Of a stretch of DNA of 64,000 bases, positions 35,376-45,254 are shown piece after piece. Each line of letters starts with the position of its first letter. Within the stretch, counting starts at the first letter, position 1. The DNA lies in assembly GCF_009758015.1 (NCBI RefSeq), contig NZ_WSEL01000003.1, positions 2,232,001-2,296,000 on the forward strand, in the 5' to 3' direction. The DNA comes from Ramlibacter pinisoli. Its GTDB lineage: Bacteria; Pseudomonadota; Gammaproteobacteria; Burkholderiales; Burkholderiaceae_C. A program made the position numbers and the translations under genes. The notes under the pieces are model-generated. The model ran no database searches and had not been told where the DNA came from. It was given only the letters and a program-made list of their open reading frames with translations.

Positions 35376-36470
35376 TCAGACGTTGAACAGGAAGTTCATC
35401 ACGTCGCCATCCTTGACGACGTACTCCTTGCCCTCGCTGCGCATGCGGCCGGCGTCCTTGGCGCCCTGCTCGCCCTTGTACTGCACGTAGTCCTCGAAGC
35501 CGATGGTCTGGGCCCGGATGAAGCCGCGCTCGAAGTCGGTGTGGATGACACCGGCGGCCTGCGGCGCGGTGGCGCCGATGCGCACGGTCCAGGCGCGCAC
35601 TTCCTTCTCGCCGGCCGTGAAGTAGGTCTGCAGCCCCAGCAGCTTGAAGGCGGCGCGGATCAGGCGGTTGAGCCCCGGCTCCTCCTGGCCGATCTCGGCG
35701 AGGAACATCTGCTTGTCCTCGTCGCTCATGTCGGCCATCTCGGCTTCCATCTTGGCGCAGATGGCCACCACCGGCGCCTTCTGCGCATCGGCGTAGGCCT
35801 GCAGCCGGTCGAGCAGCGGGTTGTCGGTGAACCCGCCCTCGTCGACGTTGGCCACGAACATGGCCGGCTTGGCCGTGATCAGGAACAGCGGCTTGAGCAG
35901 CGCCTGCTCCTCGTCCGAGAACGACAGCGTGCGCACCGGCCTGCCCTCGTTCAGCGTGGCCTGCACCTTGGTCAGGACCGCGACCAGCTTGGCCGCCTCC
36001 TTGTCGTTGCCGGACTTGGCGGCCTTGGTGTAGCGCGCCAGGCTCTTGTCCACCGTGCCCAGGTCGGCCAGGCACAGCTCGGTCTGGATCACCTCGATGT
36101 CGGACACCGGGTCGACCTTGCCCGACACGTGGATGACGTTCGGGTCCTCGAAACAGCGCACCACGTTGACGATGGCGTCGGTCTCGCGGATGTGGGCCAG
36201 GAACTGGTTGCCCAGCCCCTCGCCCTTGCTCGCGCCGGCCACCAGCCCGGCAATGTCGACGAACTCGACGATGGCCGGTACGATGCGCTCCGGCTTGACG
36301 ATGCCGGCCAGCTGGGCGAGCCGCGGGTCAGGCAGTTCGACGATGCCGACGTTCGGCTCGATGGTGCAGAAGGGATAGTTCTCGGCGGCGATTCCCGCCT
36401 TGGTGAGGGCATTGAACAGGGTCGACTTGCCCACGTTGGGCAGGCCCACGATGCCGCACTTCAAGCTCAT
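35376..36470 (-). CDS. ychF: redox-regulated ATPase YchF (Obg-like)
   Basis: A 364-residue P-loop NTPase of the Obg/YchF family. The G1 motif is GLPNVGKST (residues 9-17), followed by the DxAG switch in [17 protein letters not shown]. The usual GTP-specific NKxD reads NVDE, which fits the known preference of YchF for ATP. The C-terminal TGS domain ends [24 protein letters not shown]. It binds ribosomes and has been linked to oxidative stress control. The long upstream frame is a shadow; ATG 36468-36470 is correct. Confidence 0.96.
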   Translation of the reverse strand: MSLKCGIVGLPNVGKSTLFNALTKAGIAAENYPFCTIEPNVGIVELPDPRLAQLAGIVKPERIVPAIVEFVDIAGLVAGASKGEGLGNQFLAHIRETDAIVNVVRCFEDPNVIHVSGKVDPVSDIEVIQTELCLADLGTVDKSLARYTKAAKSGNDKEAAKLVAVLTKVQATLNEGRPVRTLSFSDEEQALLKPLFLITAKPAMFVANVDEGGFTDNPLLDRLQAYADAQKAPVVAICAKMEAEMADMSDEDKQMFLAEIGQEEPGLNRLIRAAFKLLGLQTYFTAGEKEVRAWTVRIGATAPQAAGVIHTDFERGFIRAQTIGFEDYVQYKGEQGAKDAGRMRSEGKEYVVKDGDVMNFLFNV

Positions 36471-36496
36471 GGCAGTTCCAGACAGACAAGCGCCGC

Positions 36497-36502
36497 AGTG
36501 TA
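36497..36502 (-). promoter_or_regulatory. -10-like hexamer for ychF
   Basis: On the minus strand TACACT lies 26 bases before the ychF ATG, followed by a GGAA ribosome-like site. It overlaps the first base of the divergent DISM gene. Confidence 0.4.
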
Positions 36503-38298
36503 TGCCAAGCCCCCGCGCCGCCCTGGCGCTGCGGTCGCTCCTCGTCCTGCTCGCCGCCTGGCTCTGCACCGCCGCGCTGGCCGCCGCGCCGGCGCGCGAT
36601 GCCCCCGTCCTGCTCAGTGACGGCCTCGGCCTGCTGCGGGCCGACGCCCTGGCGCAGGCCTGGCTCGACCCCACCGGCATGGCCCTGGTCGACGAAGTGG
36701 CGCAGGGCCCCGACCGCTTCGCCCCGACGGTGGCCGACGCGATCTACCCGCTCGGCCCCGGTTCCGCGCTGTGGTTGCGCCTGCGCCTGCAGCGGGCCGA
36801 GGGCGAACGGCTGCACTGGCTGGTGGTCGTGCCCAACCCGCTGGTCGACCAGGCCACCGCCTGGCAGCGCGACGAGCGCGGCCGCTGGAAGGGCCTGAGC
36901 GCCGGCGACACCCTCGCCGTCGAGCGCTGGCCCGAGGCCGGCCGCTACCCGGCGTTCCGGCTCGAGCTGCCGGCCGGCCAGGCGCGCGAGGTCTATCTCC
37001 AGCTGCGCAGCGCCATCCCCACCGCCGTGCCGCTGCGGCTGGCCAGCGACAGCGCCCACACCCACCAGCTGCAACTCGAATACCTCGGGCTGGGCGCCGC
37101 CTACGGCGCGCTGCTGCTGCTGATCGCCGCCTGCCTGGCCCAGAGCTGGGCCTTCAGCGACAAGGTGTACGGCTGGTACGCGCTCTACGCGGCCCTGAGC
37201 ACGCTCAGCCTGATGGCGTACACCGGCGTCGCCGCCCACCTCCTGTGGCCCTGGTCCGGCCTGCTGGCCGACGCCGCGCCGGGTTGCCTCTCCATGCTGG
37301 CCGCCGGCGCCGCCATCCTGTTCGTGCGCCGGCTCACCGGCATCGCGGCGCGCCATGCCCGCCTGGACCGCAGCGCGTTCCTGCTGGGCTGGGGCGGCAC
37401 GCCGCTGGCCATCGCCTACCTGCTGCTCGACCGCCGCGCGGCGCTGGACCTGCTGGCGCTCTACCTGCTGGCGGCCACCACCCTGAACATGCTGGTCGCC
37501 GGGCTGGCCTGGCGGCGGCGCGACCGGGTCGGCCTGTGGGTGCTGCTGGCCAACCTGCCGCTCACGCTGGCGGTCGGCACCGCGATCCTGCGCCTGTTCG
37601 GCATCCTGCCGGTGGCGTTCGCCACCCAGTACGCGGTGGTCCTCGCCATCGTCGCCGAGGTGCCGCTGCTGCTGGTCGCGCTGTCGCTGCGTTCGCGCGA
37701 CCGGCGCGGCGCCGAGATCCGCGAGCAGGCGCTGTCCAGCCACGATGCGCTCACCGGCCTGCTGGCGCCGCACATCTTCCGCGACCGCCTGCAGCAGGTC
37801 ACGCAACGCTACAAGCGCCACCAGGAAGATGCCGCGGTGGTGTTCATCGACCTCGTCAACTACGGTCGCATCAAGGCCGTGCACGGCTCGGCCGTGGCCG
37901 AGCAGAGCCTGCTGCGCAGCGTCATCAAGCTGCGCCGCGTGCTGCGGGACGTCGACACGGTCGGCCGCGTCGGCGAGGCGCGCTTCGGGCTCATCCTGGA
38001 AGGCGTGACCTCGCGCACCAGCGTCACCGACCGGGCGGCCCGCCTCATCGCGGCCGGCCTCATGCCGCTGCAGGGCCTCAAGCCCGACGTCACGCTGCAG
38101 TTCCACGTCGCCGCCGTGCTGCTGCGCGAACGCATGGCCGAGCCGCAGGAGATCGAGGCGGCGCTCGATGCCCTGATGGGGTCGATGTCGCCGCGCACGC
38201 GGCGCCCGATCCGCTTCCTCAAGCCCGAGGACACCCAGCGGATGCCGCTGGAGACCGACAGCGAACTGCCCGGCGATCCGTTGCCGGCCGCCCGCTAG
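36502..38298 (+). CDS. 7TMR-DISM membrane sensor with degenerate GGDEF domain
   Basis: A 598-residue inner-membrane protein. A signal-like N-terminus (residues 1-30) is followed by a periplasmic 7TMR-DISM extracellular domain (to about 185), seven membrane segments (to about 390) and a GGDEF-fold domain starting [17 protein letters not shown]. The diguanylate cyclase signature that should read RxGGDEF reads [12 protein letters not shown], and the FKxIND helix reads YGRIKAVHG. Key metal and GTP residues are therefore lost and enzyme activity is unlikely; it may bind nucleotide or partners. Its ATG is only 31 bases from the divergent ychF start. Confidence 0.88.
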   Translation: MPSPRAALALRSLLVLLAAWLCTAALAAAPARDAPVLLSDGLGLLRADALAQAWLDPTGMALVDEVAQGPDRFAPTVADAIYPLGPGSALWLRLRLQRAEGERLHWLVVVPNPLVDQATAWQRDERGRWKGLSAGDTLAVERWPEAGRYPAFRLELPAGQAREVYLQLRSAIPTAVPLRLASDSAHTHQLQLEYLGLGAAYGALLLLIAACLAQSWAFSDKVYGWYALYAALSTLSLMAYTGVAAHLLWPWSGLLADAAPGCLSMLAAGAAILFVRRLTGIAARHARLDRSAFLLGWGGTPLAIAYLLLDRRAALDLLALYLLAATTLNMLVAGLAWRRRDRVGLWVLLANLPLTLAVGTAILRLFGILPVAFATQYAVVLAIVAEVPLLLVALSLRSRDRRGAEIREQALSSHDALTGLLAPHIFRDRLQQVTQRYKRHQEDAAVVFIDLVNYGRIKAVHGSAVAEQSLLRSVIKLRRVLRDVDTVGRVGEARFGLILEGVTSRTSVTDRAARLIAAGLMPLQGLKPDVTLQFHVAAVLLRERMAEPQEIEAALDALMGSMSPRTRRPIRFLKPEDTQRMPLETDSELPGDPLPAAR

Positions 38299-38305
38299 CG
38301 GCCGG
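38284..38305. terminator. hairpin at convergent gene ends
   Basis: CCGGCCGC (38284-38291) pairs with GCGGCCGG (38298-38305) across the stop of the DISM gene, facing the MOSC gene end. There is no T tract; it is a weak terminator candidate. Confidence 0.4.
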
Positions 38306-38308
38306 GGC

Positions 38309-39172
38309 TCAGTCGAAGGCCCAGTTGCCGCGCACGGCCTGGCCGACCCGCAGCAGCACATCCTCGCCCTCGGCGACGATGGCATTCATCCCGAAGCTCA
38401 CCGCGCCGCCCAGGCGCTGGTCGGCCCGGTAGCCCTGCAGCGTGTCCAGCACCTCGGGGCTGCTGTGCGCCGTGGCCGGGTCGATGTTGGGAATGGGGCA
38501 GCGCGGGCAGGGCTTGACCAGCCGCAGCGCCACCGGCGCATCGGCCTGGACCTGCAGGGTCTCCACCCGGTCCTCGTCGTGGGCCTCGATGCCGGCCAGC
38601 ACCACGTTGGGCCGGAAGCGTTCCATGGTCACGGCCGCATGGCCGGCAGCCAGCAGGCGCTCGTTCAGGCCGGCCAGCGAGGCTTCGCTGGTCACCAGCA
38701 CCGGGTAGCCGTCGCTGAACTGGTTGGGCGCCTCGGTGCCGCCGGTCCAGCGCGGATCGGACAGGCGCCGGTGCTCGGGATCGAACCGCACCAGCCGCAG
38801 CCGGGTGCCCAGGAAATCGCTGAACCACTGGGCCGCGATGTCGCCCATGTCGTAGGCGGCGACCTCGTCGTCCCAGACCCGCACCTTCACCGCCGCCTCG
38901 ACCGCATCGATCGACAGGTGCAGGGCCAGCATGCCGGGGGCGCGCAGGATGACCTCGTGGAGCTTGAGCTGCGGACGCACCAGCGCCAGGCGCGGCAGTT
39001 CCCGCTGTGTCACGCCGGTCCCATCGGCGTCGACCACCATCCAGGCACGGTCGAGGTCCAGCCCCGCCTCCGTGAGCACCGCCTCGCGCAGCTCGACGCC
39101 GGCGCAGGACTTGACGGGATAGACGAACAGGCGCGCGATGCGCGCTTCGAGAGTGGAGGGATCGGCAGGCAT
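38309..39172 (-). CDS. MOSC-domain protein, YcbX/mARC-like
   Basis: A 287-residue protein with an N-terminal MOSC beta-barrel (LFVYPVKSCAGVELREA) and a C-terminal MOSC domain (FSDGYPVLVTSEASL, RFRPNVVL, then PCPRCPIPNIDPATA). The cysteine in that last stretch corresponds to the molybdenum ligand of YcbX and mARC enzymes, which reduce N-hydroxylated compounds. The C-terminal 2Fe-2S domain of E. coli YcbX is absent, so an external electron donor would be needed. It is divergent from the UbiH-type gene with 73 bases between the starts. Confidence 0.88.
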   Translation of the reverse strand: MPADPSTLEARIARLFVYPVKSCAGVELREAVLTEAGLDLDRAWMVVDADGTGVTQRELPRLALVRPQLKLHEVILRAPGMLALHLSIDAVEAAVKVRVWDDEVAAYDMGDIAAQWFSDFLGTRLRLVRFDPEHRRLSDPRWTGGTEAPNQFSDGYPVLVTSEASLAGLNERLLAAGHAAVTMERFRPNVVLAGIEAHDEDRVETLQVQADAPVALRLVKPCPRCPIPNIDPATAHSSPEVLDTLQGYRADQRLGGAVSFGMNAIVAEGEDVLLRVGQAVRGNWAFD

Positions 39173-39232
39173 GGCAGGGGTCGAACGCAACCGCGCGATT
39201 GTGCCCGCGCCCGCCCGGCCGGGGCCGGCGCC

Positions 39233-39238
39233 TAGAAT
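39233..39238 (+). promoter_or_regulatory. -10-like hexamer for the monooxygenase operon
   Basis: TAGAAT ends seven bases before the ATG at 39246 with no Shine-Dalgarno sequence between, the arrangement of a leaderless transcript. Confidence 0.45.
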
Positions 39239-39245
39239 CCCGGCC

Positions 39246-40352
39246 ATGGCGGCTGCTCTGGATGTCTGTCTCCGCGGCGCGGGCATCGTGGGCCGCACGC
39301 TGGCCCTGTTGCTGGCCGGCCAGCGACTGCGCGTCGGCCTGGTCGATGCCCCCCCGTCCCCCTCGCACTCCGACGTGCGGGCCTACGCGCTCAATGCGGC
39401 CTCGCGCCAGTTGCTCCAGGGCCTGCGCGCCTGGCCCGACGAGGCCCATGCGACGCCGGTGCTGGGCATGGAGGTGCATGGCGACGACGGCGGCGAGGTC
39501 CGCTTCGCCGCCGGCCCGGCGCCGGCCCTGGCCTGGATCGTCGACGTGCCGGCGCTCGAGCAGCGGCTCGGCGAGGCGCTGCGCTACCAGCCGCTGGTGA
39601 CCCCGCTGGCGCAGCCGGAGCCGGCCGCGCTCACGGTCATCTGCGAAGGACGGGACAGCGCGACCCGGGCCGCCTTCGGCATCGAACACGACGTCCAGCC
39701 CTATGGCCAGGTGGCCGTGGCGGCGCGCTTGGCCTGTGAGAAACCGCATGGCCATGTGGCGCGCCAGTGGTTCGCCGGCGGCGAGGTGCTCGCCCTGCTG
39801 CCGATGGGCGGGGCCGCGCCGCCGTCCGGCGGGAATGAGGTTGCCCTGGTGTGGTCGGTCCGGCAGGATCGCCGCGAACCCCTGCTGCAATGCGACCCGG
39901 CCGACTTCGAGGCCCAGGTGCAGGCCGCCAGCCACCAGGCGCTGGGCAAGCTCACCCTCACGAGCGTGCGCGCCGCCTGGCCGCTGCAGGTGGCCACGGC
40001 GCGCCGCTGGTGCGGCCCCGGCTGGGTGCTGGCCGGCGACGCGGCGCACAGCGTGCACCCGCTGGCGGGCCAGGGCCTGAACCTCGGCCTGGCCGATGCC
40101 CGGGTGCTGGCCCAGGTGCTGCAGGACCGCGACTACTGGCGCGGCCTGGGCGACCTGAAGCTGCTGCGCCGCTACGAGCGGGCGCGCCGGGCCGACGTGC
40201 TGGCCATGGGCGCCACGACCGACGGGCTGCAGCAGCTGTTCGCGCAGGACCACACGGCCTGGGTGGCGCTGCGCAACTGGGGCATGAGGGCTTTCGACCG
40301 CAGCGGTCCCCTGAAGGACTGGGTGGTCCGGCAGGCCGCGGGACGGCTGTGA
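39246..40352 (+). CDS. UbiH/COQ6-family FAD-dependent monooxygenase
   Basis: A 368-residue flavoprotein hydroxylase. The FAD-binding GAGIVG motif is at residues 11-16 and the second flavin motif GDAAHSVHPLAGQGLNLGLAD is near 264-284, almost the UbiH/UbiF/COQ6 consensus. It most likely hydroxylates the ring of a ubiquinone precursor. Which ring position is not clear, and several paralogues usually coexist. It starts a four-gene plus-strand string; its TGA overlaps the dsbC ATG. Confidence 0.85.
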   Translation: MAAALDVCLRGAGIVGRTLALLLAGQRLRVGLVDAPPSPSHSDVRAYALNAASRQLLQGLRAWPDEAHATPVLGMEVHGDDGGEVRFAAGPAPALAWIVDVPALEQRLGEALRYQPLVTPLAQPEPAALTVICEGRDSATRAAFGIEHDVQPYGQVAVAARLACEKPHGHVARQWFAGGEVLALLPMGGAAPPSGGNEVALVWSVRQDRREPLLQCDPADFEAQVQAASHQALGKLTLTSVRAAWPLQVATARRWCGPGWVLAGDAAHSVHPLAGQGLNLGLADARVLAQVLQDRDYWRGLGDLKLLRRYERARRADVLAMGATTDGLQQLFAQDHTAWVALRNWGMRAFDRSGPLKDWVVRQAAGRL

Positions 40353-41089
40353 TGGACAAGACAGGAATGACGATGACACGCACCAAGACCGCGTGGCTGG
40401 CCGCGCTGCTGCTGGCCAGCCTGGGGGCTGCCGCCCAGGAAGCCACGATCCGCAAGAACCTCGCCGAGCGCGTGCCGCAGATGGGCAAGGTCGATGAGGT
40501 GACCAAGTCGCCCATGCCCGGCATCTACGAAGTGCGCGTGGGCACCGACCTGTACTACACCGACGCCGAGGGCAACTACGTGGTGCACGGCCAGATGGTC
40601 GACACCAAGCAGCGCCGCAACCTCACCCAGGAACGGATCGAGAAGCTGACCGCGATCGACTTCGAGACGCTGCCCTTCAAGGACGCCTTCACCATCGTGC
40701 GCGGCAACGGCAAGCGCAAGGTGGCGCTGTTCGAGGACCCGAACTGCGGCTACTGCAAGCGCTTCGAGCGCGACCTGCAGAAGGTCGACAACGTCACCAT
40801 CCACGTCTTCCTGTACCCCATCCTGGGCGACGATTCGGTCGTCAAGTCGCGCAACATCTGGTGCACGCGCGACGCCGGCAAGACCTGGACCGACTGGATG
40901 GTGCGCGACAAGGCGACGCCCGCGGCGCCCGCGACTGGCTGCGACGCCTCCGCGCTGGACCGCAACCGCGAGCTCGGCCGCCGGTTCCAGATCACGGGCA
41001 CGCCGACCCTGGTCTTCACCGACGGCCGGCGCGTGCCGGGCGCCATCGGCGCCAGCGACGTCGAGAAGCTGCTCGCCGAAGCCAAGTGA
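40352..41089 (+). CDS. dsbC: DsbC-type periplasmic disulfide isomerase
   Basis: A protein of about 245 residues with a signal peptide (TAWLAALLLASLGAAAQE), an N-terminal dimerisation domain (MPGIYEVRVGTDLYYTDAEG) and a thioredoxin fold with the active site CGYC (Cys132 and Cys135). A cis-proline loop reads ITGTPTLVF, and DFETLPFKDAF resembles other DsbC linkers. It reshuffles wrong disulfides in secreted proteins. In-frame ATGs exist at 40352, 40367 and 40373; AGGA lies six bases before the last, which may be the true start and gives a cleaner signal peptide. Confidence 0.93.
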   Translation: MDKTGMTMTRTKTAWLAALLLASLGAAAQEATIRKNLAERVPQMGKVDEVTKSPMPGIYEVRVGTDLYYTDAEGNYVVHGQMVDTKQRRNLTQERIEKLTAIDFETLPFKDAFTIVRGNGKRKVALFEDPNCGYCKRFERDLQKVDNVTIHVFLYPILGDDSVVKSRNIWCTRDAGKTWTDWMVRDKATPAAPATGCDASALDRNRELGRRFQITGTPTLVFTDGRRVPGAIGASDVEKLLAEAK

Positions 41090-42849
41090 GTCCGCGCCCG
41101 CCCGCAGGACCGCCCTGGCGGCTGCACTACCGGGTGGAGGCCGCCGACCTCCACGCCCACCTGTTCCACGTCACGCTCACCATCGAGCAGCCGGCCGCCG
41201 AGCAGCGTCTGTCGCTGCCGGTCTGGATTCCCGGCAGCTACCTGGTGCGCGAGTTCGCCAAGAACCTGCAGCGTCTGGTGGCGCGCCAGGACGGCCGCAC
41301 GGTGCCCCTGCAGCAGCTGGACAAGTGCACCTGGCAGGTCGGCTGCATGGCCAGCAGCCCGCTGGTGCTGACCTACGAGGTGTACGCCTTCGACAATTCG
41401 GTGCGCACGGCCTGGCTCGACGCCAACCGCGGCTTCTTCAACGGCACCAGCCTGTGCCTGCGGGTGCACGGCCAGGAGGCCGATCCGCACGCACTGGAAC
41501 TGGTGTCGCCGCGCCCCGGCTGGGAGGCGGCCACCGGGCTGTCGCCCTGGCGCGCCGGCAAGCGCGGCTTCGGCATCTACCTGGCACAGGACTACGACGA
41601 ACTGGTCGACTGCCCGGTGGAGATGGGCACCTTCTGGAGCACGGAATTCAGGGCCGGCGGCGTGCCGCACCGGCTGGTGGTGACCGGCGCCACCGAGTCG
41701 CTGGACGCCGACCGGCTGGCCGCCGACGTGCAGAAGGTCTGCGAGACCGAGATCCGCTTCTGGCACGACCGCAAGCGTCCGCCGCACAAGACCTACCTGT
41801 TCCTGCTGAACGTGGTCGACGACGGCTACGGCGGGCTGGAGCACCGCAACTCCACCGCCCTGATCGCCGCCCGGCGCGACCTGCCGCGGCTGGGCGAGGC
41901 GCGGGCGGCCGACGGCTACGTCACGCTGCTGGGCCTTGTGAGCCACGAGTACTTCCACACCTGGAACGTCAAGCAGCTGCGGCCGGTCGAACTGGCCCAC
42001 TACGACTACGCGCACGAGAACTACACGCCGCTGCTGTGGTTCTTCGAGGGCTTCACCAGCTACTACGACGACCTCCTGCTGCGCCGCGCCGGGCTGATCG
42101 ACGAGGCCACCTACGTGCGCCTGCTGAACAAGACCATCAACCAGGTGCTGCAGACGCCGGGGCGCGAGGTGCAGTCGCTCGCCCAGGCGAGCTGGGATGC
42201 CTGGATCAAGTACTACCGCCAGGACGAGAACACGCCCAACGCGACGGTGAGCTACTACGCCAAGGGCTCGCTGGTCGCGCTGTGCCTGGACCTGACGCTG
42301 CGGGCCGAGGGCCACACCACGCTCGACGAGGTGATGCGGGCGCTGTGGGTGCGCTGCAAGGCCGGGCCGATGGCCGAGGCCGACCTGCTGGCCGTGCTGC
42401 GCGAGCTGGGCGGCCGCAGCTTCGCGCGCGAACTGGCGGCCTGGGTGCATGGCACGCGCGAACTGCCGCTGGCCGACCTGCTGCAGAAGCAGGGCGTGTT
42501 CGCGCTCGAGGAGCCGGCGCAGCTGCAGCAGCGCCTGGGCGTGCGCACCGAGGAGAGTGGCGGCACCGTCCGGCTCAAGACCGTGCTGCGCGGCGGCGCG
42601 GCCGAGAGCGCCGGCCTGGCGGCCAACGACGAATGGCTGGGCGTGGAGGTGGCGGGCACGGCCTGGCGCATGGCCAAGCTGGACGACCTGCTGCTGTATG
42701 CCGGCACGCACCGGCGCGTGATCGCGCTGGTGGCGCGGGATCGCCGCATCCTGCGGCTCGAGCTGCACCTGCCGGCGGCGGTCACCACCTGGCGGCTGGT
42801 GCTACGCGACGCAGCGCAGGCACAGCCATGGCTGGCCCTCCAGGCCTGA
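41086..42849 (+). CDS. M61-family metallopeptidase with C-terminal PDZ domain
   Basis: A 587-residue peptidase of the M61 (glycyl aminopeptidase) family. An N-terminal beta domain (VWIPGSYLVREFAKNL) is followed by the catalytic core with GGLEHRNST (residues 249-257), the zinc motif HEYFH (287-291), then FFEGFTSYYDD with a candidate third ligand, and a C-terminal PDZ-like domain (GGAAESAGLAANDEWLGV). The start is the GTG at 41086, overlapping the dsbC stop (GTGA). No signal peptide is seen, which argues for a cytoplasmic site. Substrates are unknown. Confidence 0.9.
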   Translation: MSPRPPAGPPWRLHYRVEAADLHAHLFHVTLTIEQPAAEQRLSLPVWIPGSYLVREFAKNLQRLVARQDGRTVPLQQLDKCTWQVGCMASSPLVLTYEVYAFDNSVRTAWLDANRGFFNGTSLCLRVHGQEADPHALELVSPRPGWEAATGLSPWRAGKRGFGIYLAQDYDELVDCPVEMGTFWSTEFRAGGVPHRLVVTGATESLDADRLAADVQKVCETEIRFWHDRKRPPHKTYLFLLNVVDDGYGGLEHRNSTALIAARRDLPRLGEARAADGYVTLLGLVSHEYFHTWNVKQLRPVELAHYDYAHENYTPLLWFFEGFTSYYDDLLLRRAGLIDEATYVRLLNKTINQVLQTPGREVQSLAQASWDAWIKYYRQDENTPNATVSYYAKGSLVALCLDLTLRAEGHTTLDEVMRALWVRCKAGPMAEADLLAVLRELGGRSFARELAAWVHGTRELPLADLLQKQGVFALEEPAQLQQRLGVRTEESGGTVRLKTVLRGGAAESAGLAANDEWLGVEVAGTAWRMAKLDDLLLYAGTHRRVIALVARDRRILRLELHLPAAVTTWRLVLRDAAQAQPWLALQA

Positions 42850-43949
42850 CCCGCGGCAGCGGCCTGCGGCTGGCCGCCCTGCTGGCGGCCGTCCTCGTCA
42901 TGCACGGCATCGCGCTGCAATGGGTGTCGCGCCTGCACGCCCAGTCGTCCGCACTCAAGCCGATGGCACCGCCGCTCTACACCCGGCTGGTGGTGCCACA
43001 GGCCCCGCCGCCGCCGGCGGCAGCCCCGGCCGCCGCCGAACCGGCGCCCAGCCGGCCGACGGCGCGGGTGCGGCCGGCGCGCCCCCAGCCCAAGCCGCGT
43101 CCCCCGACCGAGCCGGTCCCGGCCACCGCCCCGGCAGCGCCGGAGCAGCCTGCGGTGCCCCCGGACACCATGGCCCAGGCGGAGCCGGAGCCGCCGGCCG
43201 CGGCCGCTTCGGCACCCGCCACAGCCGCCTCGGCTGCCGCGCCGGCGGAACCGGCCGTGGTGGCGGCGTCGGCGCCGCAAGCCGGCGCCAGCGCCCCCGG
43301 CGCCGGGGTCGCGTCCACCTGGCCGCCCGACACCCGCCTGCGCTACCGGCTGGGCGGGCGCTTCCGCAGCGGGGAACTGCATGGCGACGCCCGCGTGCTG
43401 TGGCAACGGGACGACACGCGCTACCAGGTCCGGGTCGAGGTCGACGTCGGCTTCCTGGCCAGCCTGGTCATGACCAGCCAGGGCGAGGTGGGCCCGACCC
43501 TGCAGCCGCAGGCCTACGAGGAGCAGCGCAACGGGCGGCCGCGCGGGCTGCGCATCGGCGAGCGCGAGATCCTGCTGGCCAACGGCAACGTGATCGCCAA
43601 GCCGCCGGACGTGCAGGACACGGCCAGCCAGTTCGTCGAGCTGGCGCACCGCTTCGCCACCGGGCGCGACCGGCTGGAAGTGGGCAACGCGGTCACCTTC
43701 TCCATGGCGCGCCCCGGTGCGGTCGACCTCTGGACCTACGACATCGTCGAGCGCGAGGTGCTCGCCACCAAGCTGGGGCCGATCGAGGCCTTCCACCTGA
43801 AGCCGCGGCCGATCGCCAACCCGCGCGGCAACATCACGGCCGAGATGTGGTTCGCGCCCGCGCTGCAGTACCTGCCGGTGCGCATCCGCGTCAACATGGG
43901 CGACGAGGCCCAGGTCGACCTGCTGGTCGAGGCCATCGACCAGAAGTGA
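42828..43949 (+). CDS. DUF3108-type protein with Pro/Ala-rich linker
   Basis: A 373-residue protein: one N-terminal membrane or signal segment (LAALLAAVLVMHGIALQWV), a Pro/Ala/Lys-rich linker of about 110 residues, then a folded C-terminal domain (DTRLRYRLGGRFRSG, MTSQGEVGPTLQPQAYEEQR, TYDIVEREVLATKLG, FHLKPR). The C-terminal part fits the DUF3108 beta-rich lipid-binding-like superfamily and probably sits in the periplasm. A linker after a membrane anchor is TonB-like in layout, but no TonB C-terminal domain is present. It overlaps the M61 gene by 22 bases. Its function is not known. Confidence 0.75.
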   Translation: MAGPPGLTRGSGLRLAALLAAVLVMHGIALQWVSRLHAQSSALKPMAPPLYTRLVVPQAPPPPAAAPAAAEPAPSRPTARVRPARPQPKPRPPTEPVPATAPAAPEQPAVPPDTMAQAEPEPPAAAASAPATAASAAAPAEPAVVAASAPQAGASAPGAGVASTWPPDTRLRYRLGGRFRSGELHGDARVLWQRDDTRYQVRVEVDVGFLASLVMTSQGEVGPTLQPQAYEEQRNGRPRGLRIGEREILLANGNVIAKPPDVQDTASQFVELAHRFATGRDRLEVGNAVTFSMARPGAVDLWTYDIVEREVLATKLGPIEAFHLKPRPIANPRGNITAEMWFAPALQYLPVRIRVNMGDEAQVDLLVEAIDQK

Positions 43950-43958
43950 GGGCCGCTC

Positions 43959-45254
43959 TCAGGGCTTGCGCTGGTCGACCACGCGCTTGGCCTTGCCCAG
44001 GCTGCGCTCGATGCCGCCCGACGGTCGCAGCTCGATGCGCGCCGAGGTGCCGACATAGGTCTTGATCTCGTGCGCCAGCCGCTCGGCGGCGGCCTGCGCC
44101 GCGCCGTCCTCGTGCGACAGCCCCGGCCGCGCCTCCACCGCCACCGTCAGGCAGTCCAGCGGCCCCTCGCGCGTGAGGATGCACTGGTAGTGCGGCGCCA
44201 GCTCCGCGCGCTTGCAGATCAGCTCCTCGATCTGGGTCGGGAACACGTTGACGCCGCGCACGATCATCATGTCGTCGCTGCGGCCGGTGATCTTCTCCAT
44301 CCGCCGCATGGTGCGTGCCGTGCCCGGCAGCAGCCGGGTGAGGTCGCGGGTGCGGTAGCGGATGATGGGCAGTGCCTCCTTGGTCAGGCTGGTGAACACC
44401 AGCTCGCCGATCTCCCCGTCGGCCACCGGAACGCCGGTCTGCGGGTCGATCACCTCGGGGTAGAAATGGTCCTCCCAGATGGTCGGGCCGTCCTTGGTCT
44501 CGACGCACTCGCTGGCCACGCCCGGCCCCATCACCTCCGACAGGCCGTAGATGTCGACCGCGTCCAGGCCCAGGCGCTGCTCGATCGCCCGCCGCATGTC
44601 GTTGGTCCAGGGCTCGGCGCCGAAGATGCCCAGGCGCAGGCTGCAGGCACGCGGATCCAGCCCCTGGCGCTCGATCTCGTCGGCGATGGCCAGCATGTAG
44701 CTGGGCGTGACCATGATGATGTCGGGCCGGAAATCGGTGATCAGCTGCACCTGGCGCTCGGTCTGGCCGCCGCCGAACGGCACCACCGTGAGGCCCAGAC
44801 GCTCGGCCCCGTAGTGCGCGCCCAGCCCGCCGGTGAACAGGCCGTAGCCGTAGCTCACGTGCACCATCTCGCCCGGACGTGCGCCGGCGGCGCGGATGCT
44901 GCGCGCCACCACGTGGGCCCAGGTCTCGATGTCGTTGCGGCTGTAGCCCACCACCGTGGGCTTGCCGGTGGTGCCGCTGGAGGCGTGGATGCGCACGCAG
45001 CGCTCGCGCGGCACCGCGAACAACCCGAACGGGTAGCTGTCGCGCAGGTCGGCCTTGCTGGTGAACGGGAACTTCGCCAGGTCGGCCAGCTCGCGGCAGT
45101 GCGACGGGTGCACGCCGGCGGCGTCGAACTTGGCCCGGTACACCGGCGAATTGGCGTAGGCATGCGCGAGCGTGGCCTGCAGGCGCTTGAGCTGCAGGCC
45201 GCGCAGCTCGTCGATGCTGGCCTTCTCGATCGCCTCGAGGGGAAAGTGGTTCAT
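43959..45254 (-). CDS. paaK: phenylacetate-CoA ligase
   Basis: A 431-residue AMP-forming ligase that makes phenylacetyl-CoA, the entry step of the aerobic phenylacetate route. The ATP-binding motif is SSGTTGKPTVVGY (near residue 91); DIYGLSEVMGPGVA, YRTRDLTRL and the C-terminal lysine in ERSLGKAKRVVD are family features. Length and motifs match PaaK of proteobacteria. It overlaps paaI by 4 bases and ends 9 bases from the convergent DUF3108 gene. Confidence 0.95.
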   Translation of the reverse strand: MNHFPLEAIEKASIDELRGLQLKRLQATLAHAYANSPVYRAKFDAAGVHPSHCRELADLAKFPFTSKADLRDSYPFGLFAVPRERCVRIHASSGTTGKPTVVGYSRNDIETWAHVVARSIRAAGARPGEMVHVSYGYGLFTGGLGAHYGAERLGLTVVPFGGGQTERQVQLITDFRPDIIMVTPSYMLAIADEIERQGLDPRACSLRLGIFGAEPWTNDMRRAIEQRLGLDAVDIYGLSEVMGPGVASECVETKDGPTIWEDHFYPEVIDPQTGVPVADGEIGELVFTSLTKEALPIIRYRTRDLTRLLPGTARTMRRMEKITGRSDDMMIVRGVNVFPTQIEELICKRAELAPHYQCILTREGPLDCLTVAVEARPGLSHEDGAAQAAAERLAHEIKTYVGTSARIELRPSGGIERSLGKAKRVVDQRKP

